From positions 1,426,001-1,490,000 of the forward strand of contig NZ_CP084580.1 in assembly GCF_021869765.1 (NCBI RefSeq): a stretch of DNA of 64,000 nt, written 5' to 3'. The notes under the pieces were generated by a model, which was not told the origin of the DNA, did not search any database, and worked only from the letters and a program-made list of their open reading frames with translations. Both the position numbers and the translations under genes were made by a program. This DNA comes from Chryseobacterium sp. MEBOG06 (GTDB lineage: Bacteria > Bacteroidota > Bacteroidia > Flavobacteriales > Weeksellaceae). Positions 44,692-53,919 of this stretch are shown in pieces; within the stretch, counting starts at the first letter, position 1, and each line of letters begins with the position of its first letter.

Positions 44692-44804
44692 ATGTGCAGT
44701 GAATATAACATTATTTTTAGGGCGAAGAAATTTTTGGCAGATTGTTTAAAAAACTGTCTTGAAAAATAATTCGATAGAAATAGGTTTTCCCCTGTTTTTA
44801 AAGA

Positions 44805-44832
44805 TAAAAAAACCGCTTCAGGAGAAGCGGTT
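44805..44832 (-). terminator. Terminator of the acyl-CoA synthetase gene
   Basis: AACCGCTTC (44811-44819) and GAAGCGGTT (44824-44832) are exact reverse complements with a 4-base loop; on the minus strand a T run follows. Confidence 0.8.
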
Positions 44833-44840
44833 GATAATTT

Positions 44841-46619
44841 TTATTCGTGATGATCATACATCTTATTGTACAGGGCGATAAATTTCTCTTTTACAGCCTT
44901 TCTTTTAAGCTTCAGGGTTGGAGTAAGAAGCCCGCTTTCGATGCTCCATACTTCGGGAGTAAGCTCTATTTTCTTGATCTTTTCCCAATTTCCGAGATGT
45001 TCATTCATTCCGTCAATTTCTTTTTCAATTCTTTGTTTCAGTTCGGGACTTTTAGCAATCTCTTCCGGCGTTGAACCAATATTGAGATTGTTTCTCATCG
45101 CCCAGCTTTTCGCAAATTCAAAATCAGGCTGTACCAGGGCACATGGCATTTTTTCACCATCACCTACTACCATAATCTGTTCAATGAATTTTGAAGCTTT
45201 TGCTAAATTTTCAATCGTTTGAGGAGCAATGTATTTTCCCCCTGAGGTTTTGAACATTTCTTTCTTACGGTCAGTGATCTGTAAAAATCCGTCATTATCA
45301 ATATTTCCGATATCTCCGGTCTTGAAAAATCCATCCTCCGTAAAAGCCTCTTTGGTCATCTCTTCATTTTGGAAATAACCTTTGAATACTGAGGGTCCCT
45401 TTACAGTAATTTCACCATCTTCCTGAATTTTTACTTTTAGATTATCTAATGGAACTCCCACAGTTCCTACTTTCATTTTATCAAAACTGTTTACAGAAAT
45501 TACGGGTGAAGTTTCTGTTAATCCATAACCTTCCAGAATTGGAATACCTGCATTCTGAAACATTAAATTAAGCCTTGTAGACAGTGCTGCAGACCCTGAA
45601 ACCAGCGTTACAATTTCTCCGCCTAAACCTTCTCTCCATTTAGAAAAAACCAATTTGTCTGCAATGATTTCCTGAAGTCCGGATGGTTTTGATATTTCTT
45701 TCTTTTTGCTGATTAAATTTAACGCCCAGAAGAAAATTTTAGATTTTAATCCTCCAGCAGAAGAACCTGTATTGTAAATTTTATCATATACTTTTTCTAC
45801 CAGCCTTGGAACTACCGTCATATAGTGAGGCTTCACTTCTTTTACGTTTTCGCCCATCTTTTCGATACTTTCTGCAAAATAGAGAGAAAAACCGTTGTAT
45901 TGATAAAGGTAGAACAGCATTCTTTCAAAAATATGGCAGATAGGAAGGAAGCTTAGCGCTCTTGTTTCCTTATAGTCCAGGCTTTTCTTCTTTGGAATTC
46001 TGGGGATAGCTCCCAATACGTTAGAAACAATATTGTTGTGCGTAAGCATTACCCCTTTTGGCCTTCCGGTGGTTCCGGAGGTGTATATAATTGTTGCAAG
46101 ATCTTCAGTATTGATGGCATTAGAAAGATCATCTACTTCAATTTGTGTAGATTCATCTTTACCCAGATCCAGAATCTCTTTCCAGTTAGCTGCCCCGCTT
46201 ATATTGTCGAAAGTAAAAATTCCCTGCAGACTGGGAATATTATGCTTTACTTTCATTACTTTATTCAGCAATTCTTTGTCAGAGACAAAACAGTATTGAA
46301 TTTCAGCATTATTGAAAATAAATTCATAATCTTCCGGCGAAATACTGGGATAAACCGGTACTGAAACCACTCCGATCTGTGAAATTCCAAAATCCATAAT
46401 AGCCCATTCCGTACGGGAATTGGTGGTGATTAAAGCGATCTTATCACCCGGTTTTATACCGAGTTTCAGCAATCCTCTGGATATCTTATTTCCTTCATTG
46501 ATAAACTCCTGTGTAGAAGTTTTTTCCCACTCACCATGATATTTGGTAACAAACATATCTGTTTTAGGATATTTTTCTAAAGCATAGTGTGGTATATCGA
46601 ATAATCTTTTGATCGTCAT
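44841..46619 (-). CDS. Long-chain fatty-acid-CoA ligase (AMP-forming)
   Basis: A 592-residue ANL-superfamily enzyme that activates fatty acids to acyl-CoA through an acyl-AMP. Motif I YTSGTTGRPKG is at 179-189, followed by LTHNN; the central LEGYGLTETSPVISVN and VKGPSVFKGYFQN and the hinge block GFLQITDRKKEMFKTSGGKYIAP are all present. Length and sequence order fit the long-chain (FAA/ACSL) group, with the lid domain at the C-terminus. No membrane segment is seen. It probably supplies substrate to the acyl-CoA dehydrogenase encoded divergently at 46996. Confidence 0.93.
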   Translation of the reverse strand: MTIKRLFDIPHYALEKYPKTDMFVTKYHGEWEKTSTQEFINEGNKISRGLLKLGIKPGDKIALITTNSRTEWAIMDFGISQIGVVSVPVYPSISPEDYEFIFNNAEIQYCFVSDKELLNKVMKVKHNIPSLQGIFTFDNISGAANWKEILDLGKDESTQIEVDDLSNAINTEDLATIIYTSGTTGRPKGVMLTHNNIVSNVLGAIPRIPKKKSLDYKETRALSFLPICHIFERMLFYLYQYNGFSLYFAESIEKMGENVKEVKPHYMTVVPRLVEKVYDKIYNTGSSAGGLKSKIFFWALNLISKKKEISKPSGLQEIIADKLVFSKWREGLGGEIVTLVSGSAALSTRLNLMFQNAGIPILEGYGLTETSPVISVNSFDKMKVGTVGVPLDNLKVKIQEDGEITVKGPSVFKGYFQNEEMTKEAFTEDGFFKTGDIGNIDNDGFLQITDRKKEMFKTSGGKYIAPQTIENLAKASKFIEQIMVVGDGEKMPCALVQPDFEFAKSWAMRNNLNIGSTPEEIAKSPELKQRIEKEIDGMNEHLGNWEKIKKIELTPEVWSIESGLLTPTLKLKRKAVKEKFIALYNKMYDHHE

Positions 46620-46995
46620 GATTTTTTAAGTAATTTATAAAGAAATTTAAATATAAGCATTTTTTTTAATTGTTGACCTCTGATTGTCATAATTAGAAAT
46701 TAGTTAAATGCTAACCATAGTATATTTCATCAAAAAGGGGGCCGTAAGTATGGAAATGAGATTTATGAAAGGTGACGATGAGTGGAATATTTCAATTTAT
46801 AACCTCTTACTTTTTTCTTTTTTTGAGTAACTTTTTATCCTTCATTTAGCCCTCATAACCTCTTATTCCGTAATTTGTATTCCGATCTCCAAACCTCCGC
46901 CTGCTTCCTTTCTTTCAGCCTTTTCCATGCTTTTAATTTCTTTTTTCATATTTGCTTAAAAAGTGTAAATTTACGGCTATCTAATTATTTTTTTT
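46620..46995. other. Divergent promoter region of acyl-CoA synthetase and dehydrogenase genes
   Basis: 376 bases without a convincing gene; a 26-codon frame at 46752 and a 28-codon minus-strand frame near 46950 have no recognisable product. ATAACCTCTTA occurs twice, at 46799-46809 and 46855-46865. TAAATTTA near 46966 is one base from the -7 consensus and precedes the dehydrogenase start. Confidence 0.4.
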
Positions 46996-48135
46996 ATGGA
47001 CTTTAATTTATCAGAAGAACAGCTGATGATTCAGCAGGCAGCAAGAGACTTTGCCCAAACCGAACTATTACCGGAAGTTATTGAAAGAGACCGTGACCAG
47101 AAATTCCCCGCAGAACAGGTGAAGAAGATGGGAGAGATGGGTCTTTTGGGAATGATGGTTGATCCAAAATACGGAGGTGCAGGCATGGACAGCGTTTCTT
47201 ACGTATTGGCAATGGAAGAAATTGCAAAAATAGATGCCTCTGCAGCAGTTGTAATGTCTGTAAACAATTCATTGGTTTGTGCCGGTCTTGAAAAGTTTGC
47301 ATCTGAAGAACAAAAAGTAAAATATCTTACTCCACTGGCTAGCGGACAGGTGATTGGAGCATTTGCATTATCTGAGCCGGAAGCAGGTTCTGATGCAACC
47401 TCTCAGAAAACAACCGCAGAAGATAAAGGAGATTACTACCTTTTAAATGGTATTAAAAACTGGATCACCAATGGTGGAACAGCTTCTTATTATATCGTAA
47501 TCGCTCAGACAGATCCTGAAAAAAAACACAAAGGGATCAATGCTTTCATCGTAGAAAGAGGATGGGAAGGTTTTGAAGTGGGAACAAAAGAAGACAAATT
47601 GGGAATCAGAGGAAGTGATACTCACTCTCTGATCTTTAATAATGTAAAAGTTCCTAAAGAAAACAGAATTGGTGAAGACGGATTTGGTTTCAATTTTGCT
47701 ATGGCTGTATTGAATGGTGGAAGAATTGGGATTGCTTCTCAGGCTTTAGGAATCGCTTCCGGAGCTTACGAACTGGCGTTGAAATATGCTAAAACAAGAA
47801 AGGCTTTCAAAACTGAAATTATCAACCACCAGGCAATTGCTTTCAAATTAGCTGATATGGCTACTCAGATTACTGCCGCAAGAATGCTTTGCTTTAAAGC
47901 AGCATGCGAAAAAGATGCAGGAAAAGATATTTCTGAAAGCGGGGCTATGGCAAAACTATACGCTTCTCAGGTAGCAATGGATACTACTATTGAGGCTGTA
48001 CAGATCCACGGTGGATATGGATATGTAAAAGAATACCACGTAGAAAGATTAATGAGAGATGCAAAAATCACTCAGATCTACGAAGGAACTTCTGAAATTC
48101 AGAAAATAGTGATCTCAAGAAGCATCGCAAAATAA
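46996..48135 (+). CDS. Acyl-CoA dehydrogenase
   Basis: A 379-residue FAD-dependent enzyme that oxidises acyl-CoA to trans-2-enoyl-CoA in beta-oxidation. The N-terminal alpha domain (about 1-120), middle beta domain with GAFALSEPEAGSDATS and WITNGGTASYYIV, and C-terminal helical domain with the signature block QIHGGYGYVKEYHVERLMRDAKI are intact. The catalytic base is Glu363 in IYEGTSE. Closest in form to short-chain/butyryl-CoA dehydrogenases, but chain length is not certain. It is followed after 21 bases by a small membrane protein gene on the same strand. Confidence 0.94.
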   Translation: MDFNLSEEQLMIQQAARDFAQTELLPEVIERDRDQKFPAEQVKKMGEMGLLGMMVDPKYGGAGMDSVSYVLAMEEIAKIDASAAVVMSVNNSLVCAGLEKFASEEQKVKYLTPLASGQVIGAFALSEPEAGSDATSQKTTAEDKGDYYLLNGIKNWITNGGTASYYIVIAQTDPEKKHKGINAFIVERGWEGFEVGTKEDKLGIRGSDTHSLIFNNVKVPKENRIGEDGFGFNFAMAVLNGGRIGIASQALGIASGAYELALKYAKTRKAFKTEIINHQAIAFKLADMATQITAARMLCFKAACEKDAGKDISESGAMAKLYASQVAMDTTIEAVQIHGGYGYVKEYHVERLMRDAKITQIYEGTSEIQKIVISRSIAK

Positions 48136-48156
48136 AAAAATATAAACACATTACCT

Positions 48157-48522
48157 ATGAAAAAATCTTTGTGGATCACTCTCGGTGTCGTACTGCTTTT
48201 ATTAGGAGTATTTGTATGGTATAAGTTCTTCTTCGTTTTTGGAGAAGGCGTGAAGTCCGGATACCTGAATTACGCCATGAAAAAGGGCTATGTCTTCAAA
48301 ACCTATGAAGGTAAACTGATTCAGGAAGGATTCGGGAAAGGAAGAACAGGAACTATCACAAGCTATGAGTTTGAGTTTTCTGTAGCTGATCCTGAAGTTT
48401 TCAAACAACTGGAAACAAACAGTGGAAAAACCTTTGATCTTCATTACAAAGAATATAATGGTGCACTGCCGTGGAGAGGAAATACAAAGTTTGTCGTAGA
48501 CAAGATTGTGAATATGAAATAA
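48157..48522 (+). CDS. Small N-terminally anchored protein
   Basis: A 121-residue protein with one hydrophobic helix (about residues 5-30) followed by a compact beta-rich domain containing KSGYLNYAMKKGYVFKTYEG, GTITSYEFEFSVAD and HYKEYNGALPWRGNTKFVV. Similar proteins in Bacteroidota have often been labelled 6-phosphogluconate dehydrogenase, which the sequence does not support: no Rossmann fold is present. The domain probably faces the periplasm. It follows the acyl-CoA dehydrogenase after 21 bases and shares its terminator, but a functional link is not shown. Confidence 0.75.
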   Translation: MKKSLWITLGVVLLLLGVFVWYKFFFVFGEGVKSGYLNYAMKKGYVFKTYEGKLIQEGFGKGRTGTITSYEFEFSVADPEVFKQLETNSGKTFDLHYKEYNGALPWRGNTKFVVDKIVNMK

Positions 48523-48526
48523 AATA

Positions 48527-48557
48527 AATAAGGCTCTCAAATTGAGAGCCTTATTTT
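48527..48557. terminator. Bidirectional terminator
   Basis: AATAAGGCTCTCAA (48527-48540) and TTGAGAGCCTTATT (48542-48555) are exact reverse complements, placed between convergent genes. Confidence 0.82.
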
Positions 48558-48640
48558 CACCAAATCACAAAATATTAATATATGAAATAAAAATTTCCGG
48601 GTTAATTTTTTTTGAACCTCATTTTCATATAGAGCTTCAT

Positions 48641-49672
48641 TTACCTGATAATAAGCTTACCAGAGGTTGGGAAATGGTCTGCAATTTCATTGCCCACTCC
48701 AAAATTCCCTTTTAAAATATCTTTCGGATTTCCACTAATCCAACTGCTGAGATCAATTGCCTCATACAAGCCATTATTAAACCCAAGCAGTACAATAAGC
48801 TTTTCGCTTCCTGTATTTTTAATGTAATGTCCTGCACCCATTGGGACATAACCTACATCTCCTTTATTAAATTCGTCTTTTACAAACTGTCCTTCCGCAA
48901 GGAAAACACCCATTTCAGCTTTTCCCTGAATATAATATTGCCATTCATCAGCATTAGGATGCCAGTGTAATTCTCTTAATCCTCCCGGTTCTATTTCGAA
49001 AATACTTCCGGTAATGGTTTTTGCTATCTCAAATTCTTTCTGAGTAACTACTCTCTGCAAACCTCCACCGGGAACTACGATAGGTTGCTGAGCTCCCAAT
49101 GGATAGCGGTGCTTTGACACTAATGAAATTTCATTTCTTGGTGACGCCAGTCCGGAACGAATATCAGGAAGTTCACATTTTGCAAAATAAGCTTCTCCCT
49201 GATGGAGCTGCTTAACTTCCTCTTCCGTCAGTCCTAAGTTCTGAGCGGCAATTTCCACCGGAATACTGGAGATAAAATCTGTAATACTAAAGGTATGGTC
49301 TTCAGAAAAATCACCATTGTCAAAAATTAAAATAAAATGGCAGCTTTTACTGCTGATACACTGCAGTACATGCCCATAACCTCTTGGGAAATACCATACA
49401 TCTCCCGGGTTAAAAATATCAATAAATACATTCCCCTGAGGGTCGATAACAGTAGTACGCATCTGTCCTTCCAAAACATAACCCCATTCTGCAGCATTGG
49501 CATGCCAGTGAAGCTCGCGGATGGCTCCCGGTTCCAGATGCATACTAACGCCAGCCAGATTTTCAGAAGCTTTAAATTCCTTTACAGAAACCCCTCTTGT
49601 AATTCCGCCGGGACCTAGTCTTGGCTCCTTTTTTTCTAACTCATATTTGAAATTGGGAAGATCTTTACTCAT
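48641..49672 (-). CDS. Oxalate-decarboxylase-like bicupin
   Basis: A 343-residue protein with two cupin domains. Each has the manganese site pattern: ELHWHANAAEWGYVLEG with HxH (55-57) and Glu62, closed by GYGHVLQ (His101); and ELHWHPNADEWQYYIQG with GAGHYIKN in the second. In the bacterial oxalate decarboxylase the N-terminal domain has a lid SENST whose Glu drives decarboxylation; here the same place reads SEDHT (123-127), keeping Glu124. There is no signal peptide, so it is cytoplasmic. Likely reaction: oxalate to formate and CO2, though related bicupins act on other acids. Single gene with a shared hairpin beyond its stop. Confidence 0.85.
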   Translation of the reverse strand: MSKDLPNFKYELEKKEPRLGPGGITRGVSVKEFKASENLAGVSMHLEPGAIRELHWHANAAEWGYVLEGQMRTTVIDPQGNVFIDIFNPGDVWYFPRGYGHVLQCISSKSCHFILIFDNGDFSEDHTFSITDFISSIPVEIAAQNLGLTEEEVKQLHQGEAYFAKCELPDIRSGLASPRNEISLVSKHRYPLGAQQPIVVPGGGLQRVVTQKEFEIAKTITGSIFEIEPGGLRELHWHPNADEWQYYIQGKAEMGVFLAEGQFVKDEFNKGDVGYVPMGAGHYIKNTGSEKLIVLLGFNNGLYEAIDLSSWISGNPKDILKGNFGVGNEIADHFPTSGKLIIR

Positions 49673-49789
49673 GAGTTGGATATTTTGAAGATTAATACTA
49701 TGATAAATTTAGAAATAAGAATTTATCTGTAATTCTATTTGTTATTAAAAAAATATTAAAATATTTAGCGAGTACATTAATATATCAAC

Positions 49790-50725
49790 CTATTTGGTGT
49801 CTTTGTGTGTGATATTTTTATTTCTTTTTTTGTAAAAATAATAGATTATACCTCCTATTAGTACTAAAGGCCATAATGGAATAATGAAAATGAAGATCGA
49901 AGTAATAACATCCCAGCCTGATCCAATAGCAGCCAATGATTTTCCACCAAAAGTTTTAGGTTCTTTGTCAGAATCTGTTTTATCTGCAATATTAATATTG
50001 ATACTGCAAATCGTATTATCAGTATAATGATGCCCTGAAACCTGAATGTCTTTGGTCTCAATATCTCCGATATTATTGTTTAAAGCATCCATTAAGCCAT
50101 CGAAATACTGGATAGGAACTTTGATATCCAGGCTGTATATTTTTTGATTGTCACTGCGATGATTGTCAGATTCTATATAAGAAAGGTTTTCGCTTTTGAT
50201 ATAGCCATTATTTTTGATGGCTTCTTCTCTGATGATTTCCTTTACCGTTTCAGTATTATCTGCCTTTATGGTAAGATATCCTGATTTTACCATTTTGTCT
50301 TTCGGCATATTCAGTTCATAGCTGTCGTTTCTCGGTCGGTCCTTATATATAATCTTCGTTTCTTTGATGATTTTGGGGGCAGGTACATTCACAACAATTT
50401 TTTCAGCCTTTTTTGATGCGGAATCTTTTTTCTCAATTTTAGTTTCCAGTTTTACGGAAGCAATTTTATCGGACAGAGAATCTACAATCTTTGAAGTGTT
50501 TTCTATTTTCTGCTGGATGTCATTTTTTGCATTGTCAAAATCCTTTATTTTAATAGTAGCCGAATCCATTACCTGTTCAGCTGTTTTGCCGGCATTATCA
50601 ATAGCCTGTGTGGCAGTAGCAGCAGTGCTGTCTGCTGTCTGGATAGCTTCATGAATTTTAGTTTCTCCCTTTTTACACATGATGAAAGTGCTTGATAAAG
50701 CAACCAGTAATATGAACTTTTTCAT
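49790..50725 (-). CDS. DUF4349 lipoprotein with a C-terminal membrane helix
   Basis: A 311-residue envelope protein. The N-terminus has a signal peptide with lipobox FIMC, so Cys17 is the probable lipidation site. Residues about 25-100 are helical and coiled-coil-like (TADSTAATATQAI..., IKDFDNAKNDIQQKI). The DUF4349 region follows (about 140-250), with MVKSGYLTIKADNTETVKEII and IPIQYFDGLMDAL-type segments, then a single membrane helix at about 272-296 and a basic tail (KKRNKNITHK). A membrane span after a lipobox is normal for this family. Function unknown. It stands alone with a terminator-like hairpin of the next unit upstream. Confidence 0.82.
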   Translation of the reverse strand: MKKFILLVALSSTFIMCKKGETKIHEAIQTADSTAATATQAIDNAGKTAEQVMDSATIKIKDFDNAKNDIQQKIENTSKIVDSLSDKIASVKLETKIEKKDSASKKAEKIVVNVPAPKIIKETKIIYKDRPRNDSYELNMPKDKMVKSGYLTIKADNTETVKEIIREEAIKNNGYIKSENLSYIESDNHRSDNQKIYSLDIKVPIQYFDGLMDALNNNIGDIETKDIQVSGHHYTDNTICSININIADKTDSDKEPKTFGGKSLAAIGSGWDVITSIFIFIIPLWPLVLIGGIIYYFYKKRNKNITHKDTK

Positions 50726-50936
50726 AACATTAATTTTTTTGATGAAGTAAAATTAGAAGGGAAGTTCTTGTAAAGATTGTAAAGGAATTGTTTTACTTGT
50801 GTAAATTATTAATTACTTGATTAATAGATTTTTGTAAAATATAAATAAAGGGATTTTACAATTTTCCTTATTGAATAAATTAAAATAAAAGCTGAATTCT
50901 GCGGCTTGATATTGTAAAGAGCACTGCTGATAGCGC

Positions 50937-50966
50937 AAAAAAAATCTCTTTGAATAAAGAGATTTT
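50937..50966. terminator. Terminator of the DUF6438 gene
   Basis: AAAATCTCTTT (50941-50951) and AAAGAGATTTT (50956-50966) form a perfect 11-bp stem with a 4-base loop; a T run follows on the minus strand. Confidence 0.78.
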
Positions 50967-50990
50967 TAAATATGGAAGGCATCATATTGT

Positions 50991-51923
50991 TTATTTCCAG
51001 TTTTGATTGAACCTTAAATCAAACAAGAGACTATAAATTCTGTCCAGACCATAAGTCCCAATCAATCCATAGTCTTTTATTTCTTTTACTTTTCCATTAT
51101 TATAAGTTATTTTCAATGTTGACGACTGATCATCAGTCCAACCAACGGAGTATTGATTTTTTAAGTCCGGAAAATCAATATAATTTAAGAGGTTGATTAT
51201 TTCATCATAGTTATTTTTTGTAACCAAAGTTTTAAAATTACCAACGATCTCTTTGTTATTTTTAGATTTGTCAATATTATAATATTCTGCTTTAAGTGAT
51301 CCATTCCTGCTTTTATCAACTGAAATGTAAAACTGTGGACAGGTTCCGAAACATGCGCCTGTCTGATATTCAATTTTTTCAATATCATAAGCAGCGGGAT
51401 TTGAGCTGTATTCTATAAAATCTCCATATTTAAATATCAGATCCTTTTTCTGCAACCTTGGTTTCTCTTCATTATCCCAATCCAATTCCGACATATAGTA
51501 ATATTGGATGATCGAATCATTTTTGATCTTTGGAAAAGTGCAGTTTTGAAAAGACCTTCGCGTAAGCCTATTCAGTTTTAATGAGTTTTTCCCATAATTC
51601 ATTACAATAAAAATGCTGAAATCATAATAATCCCCAATCCCCATTAAATCCGTATAACCATTATTATCAAAGTCAGCCTTATAAAATGCCTGTCCAATGT
51701 GCAGGGAATCTGCTATTCTTTTGCAAAAATCATTTTGTCCACGTTTTTCATTAAAATCAGCTATTTTTTTTATTTTAAATGATTTATTTCCGTTGAGTAT
51801 TGTATTGATCAGATTTTCAGCTTCCGTCTCTGTTTTCAGTGAATCAATTTTAGAAAGGAATTTTTGGGAAAAAGAGTTTTGATAAATCAATACAGCCAGA
51901 AGGATAAAAATTATTTTTTTCAT
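50991..51923 (-). CDS. Exported DUF6438 protein
   Basis: A 310-residue protein with a signal peptide (about 1-19, ending SFSQ). Residues about 20-180 are a beta-rich N-terminal part containing ADFDNNGYTDLMGIGDYYD, which looks like an FG-GAP/EF-hand-type calcium-binding loop (D-x-D-x-N-G-x-x-D). The C-terminal 120 residues match DUF6438, opened by ACFGTCPQF (190-198) with two conserved Cys that may form a disulphide. The function of this domain is not known to me. Single gene; the terminator at 50937 follows it. Confidence 0.8.
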   Translation of the reverse strand: MKKIIFILLAVLIYQNSFSQKFLSKIDSLKTETEAENLINTILNGNKSFKIKKIADFNEKRGQNDFCKRIADSLHIGQAFYKADFDNNGYTDLMGIGDYYDFSIFIVMNYGKNSLKLNRLTRRSFQNCTFPKIKNDSIIQYYYMSELDWDNEEKPRLQKKDLIFKYGDFIEYSSNPAAYDIEKIEYQTGACFGTCPQFYISVDKSRNGSLKAEYYNIDKSKNNKEIVGNFKTLVTKNNYDEIINLLNYIDFPDLKNQYSVGWTDDQSSTLKITYNNGKVKEIKDYGLIGTYGLDRIYSLLFDLRFNQNWK

Positions 51924-52026
51924 GATGAAGCTATGGTTAGTAGTTTATGGAGAGGGAAAACCAAATATAAGAAGATTTTAAAACAGAGAAAAAATACTTC
52001 AATTGAACGTAGAAGATATTTGGAAT

Positions 52027-52055
52027 AAAAAATCCGCAGAAAATTTCTACGGATT
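52027..52055 (-). terminator. prfC terminator
   Basis: AATCCGCAGAAA (52031-52042) and TTTCTACGGATT (52044-52055) pair with one mismatch; on the minus strand a T run follows. Confidence 0.7.
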
Positions 52056-52085
52056 GATATCTTTTCAGCAATAATACTTTTTTAT

Positions 52086-53681
52086 TTAGTGATCTTTGAA
52101 TTCACTGATGAAGTGCAGTTTCACATTTGGAAATTTTTCCTGCGTCATATGAATGGTAAATGAAGAGTCTGCTAAAAATACCAGTTGGTTATATTTATCT
52201 CTGGCAAGAAATCTCTGTTTCAGTCTTGAAAATTCCTTAAACTCATCAGATTTCTCATCAGCTTCTACCCAGCAGGCCTTATGCATGGAAAGTGGTTCGT
52301 AAGTACACTTAGCTCCATATTCATGCTCCAGACGATATTGGATAACCTCATACTGAAGTGCACCTACCGTTCCGATGATCTTTCTGCCGTTCATTTCCAG
52401 TGTAAACAACTGTGCAACCCCTTCATCCATCAACTGATCGATACCTTTTGCCAGCTGCTTAGCTTTTAGCGGATCGCTATTGTTAATATAACGGAAATGT
52501 TCAGGAGAGAAACTTGGAACTCCTTTGAAGCTTAGCTTTTCACCACCGGTAAGGGTGTCACCGATTCTGAAACTTCCCGTATCATGAAGACCTACGATAT
52601 CCCCCGGGAAACTTTCTTCTACAACCTCTTTTTTATCAGCAAAGAATGCATTAGGAGAGGAAAATTTCATCTTTTTACCTTCTCTTACCAGTAAATAATT
52701 TTCGTTTCTCTTGAAAGTTCCGGAAACAATCTTTACAAAAGCAAGTCTGTCTCTGTGCTTAGGATCCATATTAGCGTGGATCTTAAAAACGAATCCTGTG
52801 AAAGTACTTTCTTCAGGTTTTACGATACGGATATCACTTTCTTTAGGTTGTGGCATAGGTGCAATATCAATAAATGCATCCAATAGTTCACGCACTCCGA
52901 AATTATTTAAAGCCGAACCGAAGAATACAGGCTGAAGATCACCTTTCATATAATCTTCGCGGCTGAATTCAGGATATACGGATTGTATCAGTTCAAGCTC
53001 TTCTCTCAATGCCTGAGCAGCTTTCTGACCAATTGCCTCATCAATGGAAGGGTCGTTAATATCTTCAAAAGTGATTGATTCACCTACTTTTTGTTTTTTC
53101 TCTTCAAGGAATAACTTGATATTGTTTTCCCATATATTGTAAATTCCCTGGAAATCACTTCCCATACCAATCGGAAGTGACAGCGGAACCACTCTTAATC
53201 CTAATTTTTGCTCTACTTCATCCAACAGATCAAAAGCGTCTTTACCTTCACGGTCAAGCTTATTGATGAAAACCAGCATAGGAATGTTTCTCATTCTGCA
53301 TACCTTAACCAGTTTTTCAGTCTGCTCTTCAACCCCTTTTGCAACGTCAATTACAACGATTACAGAATCTACAGCAGTTAATGTTCTGTAGGTATCTTCA
53401 GCAAAGTCCTTGTGCCCGGGAGTATCCAGGATATTGATTTTATGATCTCTATATTCAAAAGCCAATACGGAAGTTGCCACAGAGATTCCTCTCTGTCTTT
53501 CAATTTCCATAAAGTCGGAAGTAGCTCCTTTTTTTATTTTGTTGGATTTTACTGCACCCGCTTCCTGGATTGCACCCCCGAAAAGAAGAAGCTTTTCAGT
53601 AAGCGTTGTTTTTCCGGCATCCGGGTGGGAAATGATCCCGAAGGTCTTTCTTCTTTGTATTTCTTTGATTAAGTCTGACAT
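52086..53681 (-). CDS. prfC: Peptide chain release factor 3
   Basis: A 531-residue translational GTPase that removes RF1/RF2 from the ribosome after peptide release. G1 is SHPDAGKTT (18-26), G3 DTPGH (86-90) and G4 NKLD (140-143). The following domains match RF3, with FVNNFGVREL-like FFGSALNNFGVRELLDAF and the C-terminal NGRKIIGTVGALQYEVIQYRLEHEYGAKC. Length is normal. RF2 is also encoded in this window (3666), so both are present in the same region but not in one operon. Start ATG at 53681. Confidence 0.96.
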   Translation of the reverse strand: MSDLIKEIQRRKTFGIISHPDAGKTTLTEKLLLFGGAIQEAGAVKSNKIKKGATSDFMEIERQRGISVATSVLAFEYRDHKINILDTPGHKDFAEDTYRTLTAVDSVIVVIDVAKGVEEQTEKLVKVCRMRNIPMLVFINKLDREGKDAFDLLDEVEQKLGLRVVPLSLPIGMGSDFQGIYNIWENNIKLFLEEKKQKVGESITFEDINDPSIDEAIGQKAAQALREELELIQSVYPEFSREDYMKGDLQPVFFGSALNNFGVRELLDAFIDIAPMPQPKESDIRIVKPEESTFTGFVFKIHANMDPKHRDRLAFVKIVSGTFKRNENYLLVREGKKMKFSSPNAFFADKKEVVEESFPGDIVGLHDTGSFRIGDTLTGGEKLSFKGVPSFSPEHFRYINNSDPLKAKQLAKGIDQLMDEGVAQLFTLEMNGRKIIGTVGALQYEVIQYRLEHEYGAKCTYEPLSMHKACWVEADEKSDEFKEFSRLKQRFLARDKYNQLVFLADSSFTIHMTQEKFPNVKLHFISEFKDH

Positions 53682-53919
53682 ATCGTATTTTGAAGTTGCA
53701 AAAATCGTGATTTTTTATGAGGGTTTCAAATAATTTAATAAATAAATGATTGTATGATGCCGGGAGGGTAGTTTGAAGGTTTTGCTGTCATAGGATTTAA
53801 TAGTTTCAGAGTAGAAGAATGGATACGTTTAAGGGCCTTGGAGTAGGATTGCAAATCTGTAGAGCAGGCAGACTGCCCGGATTCTGATAATGAAAGATGT
53901 GGTATCTGAAATCTGATCT

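Noticed and set aside
46752..46832. A 26-codon frame upstream of the acyl-CoA dehydrogenase
   Set aside because: No promoter, no hydrophobic or conserved feature, ends in poly-Phe from a T tract.
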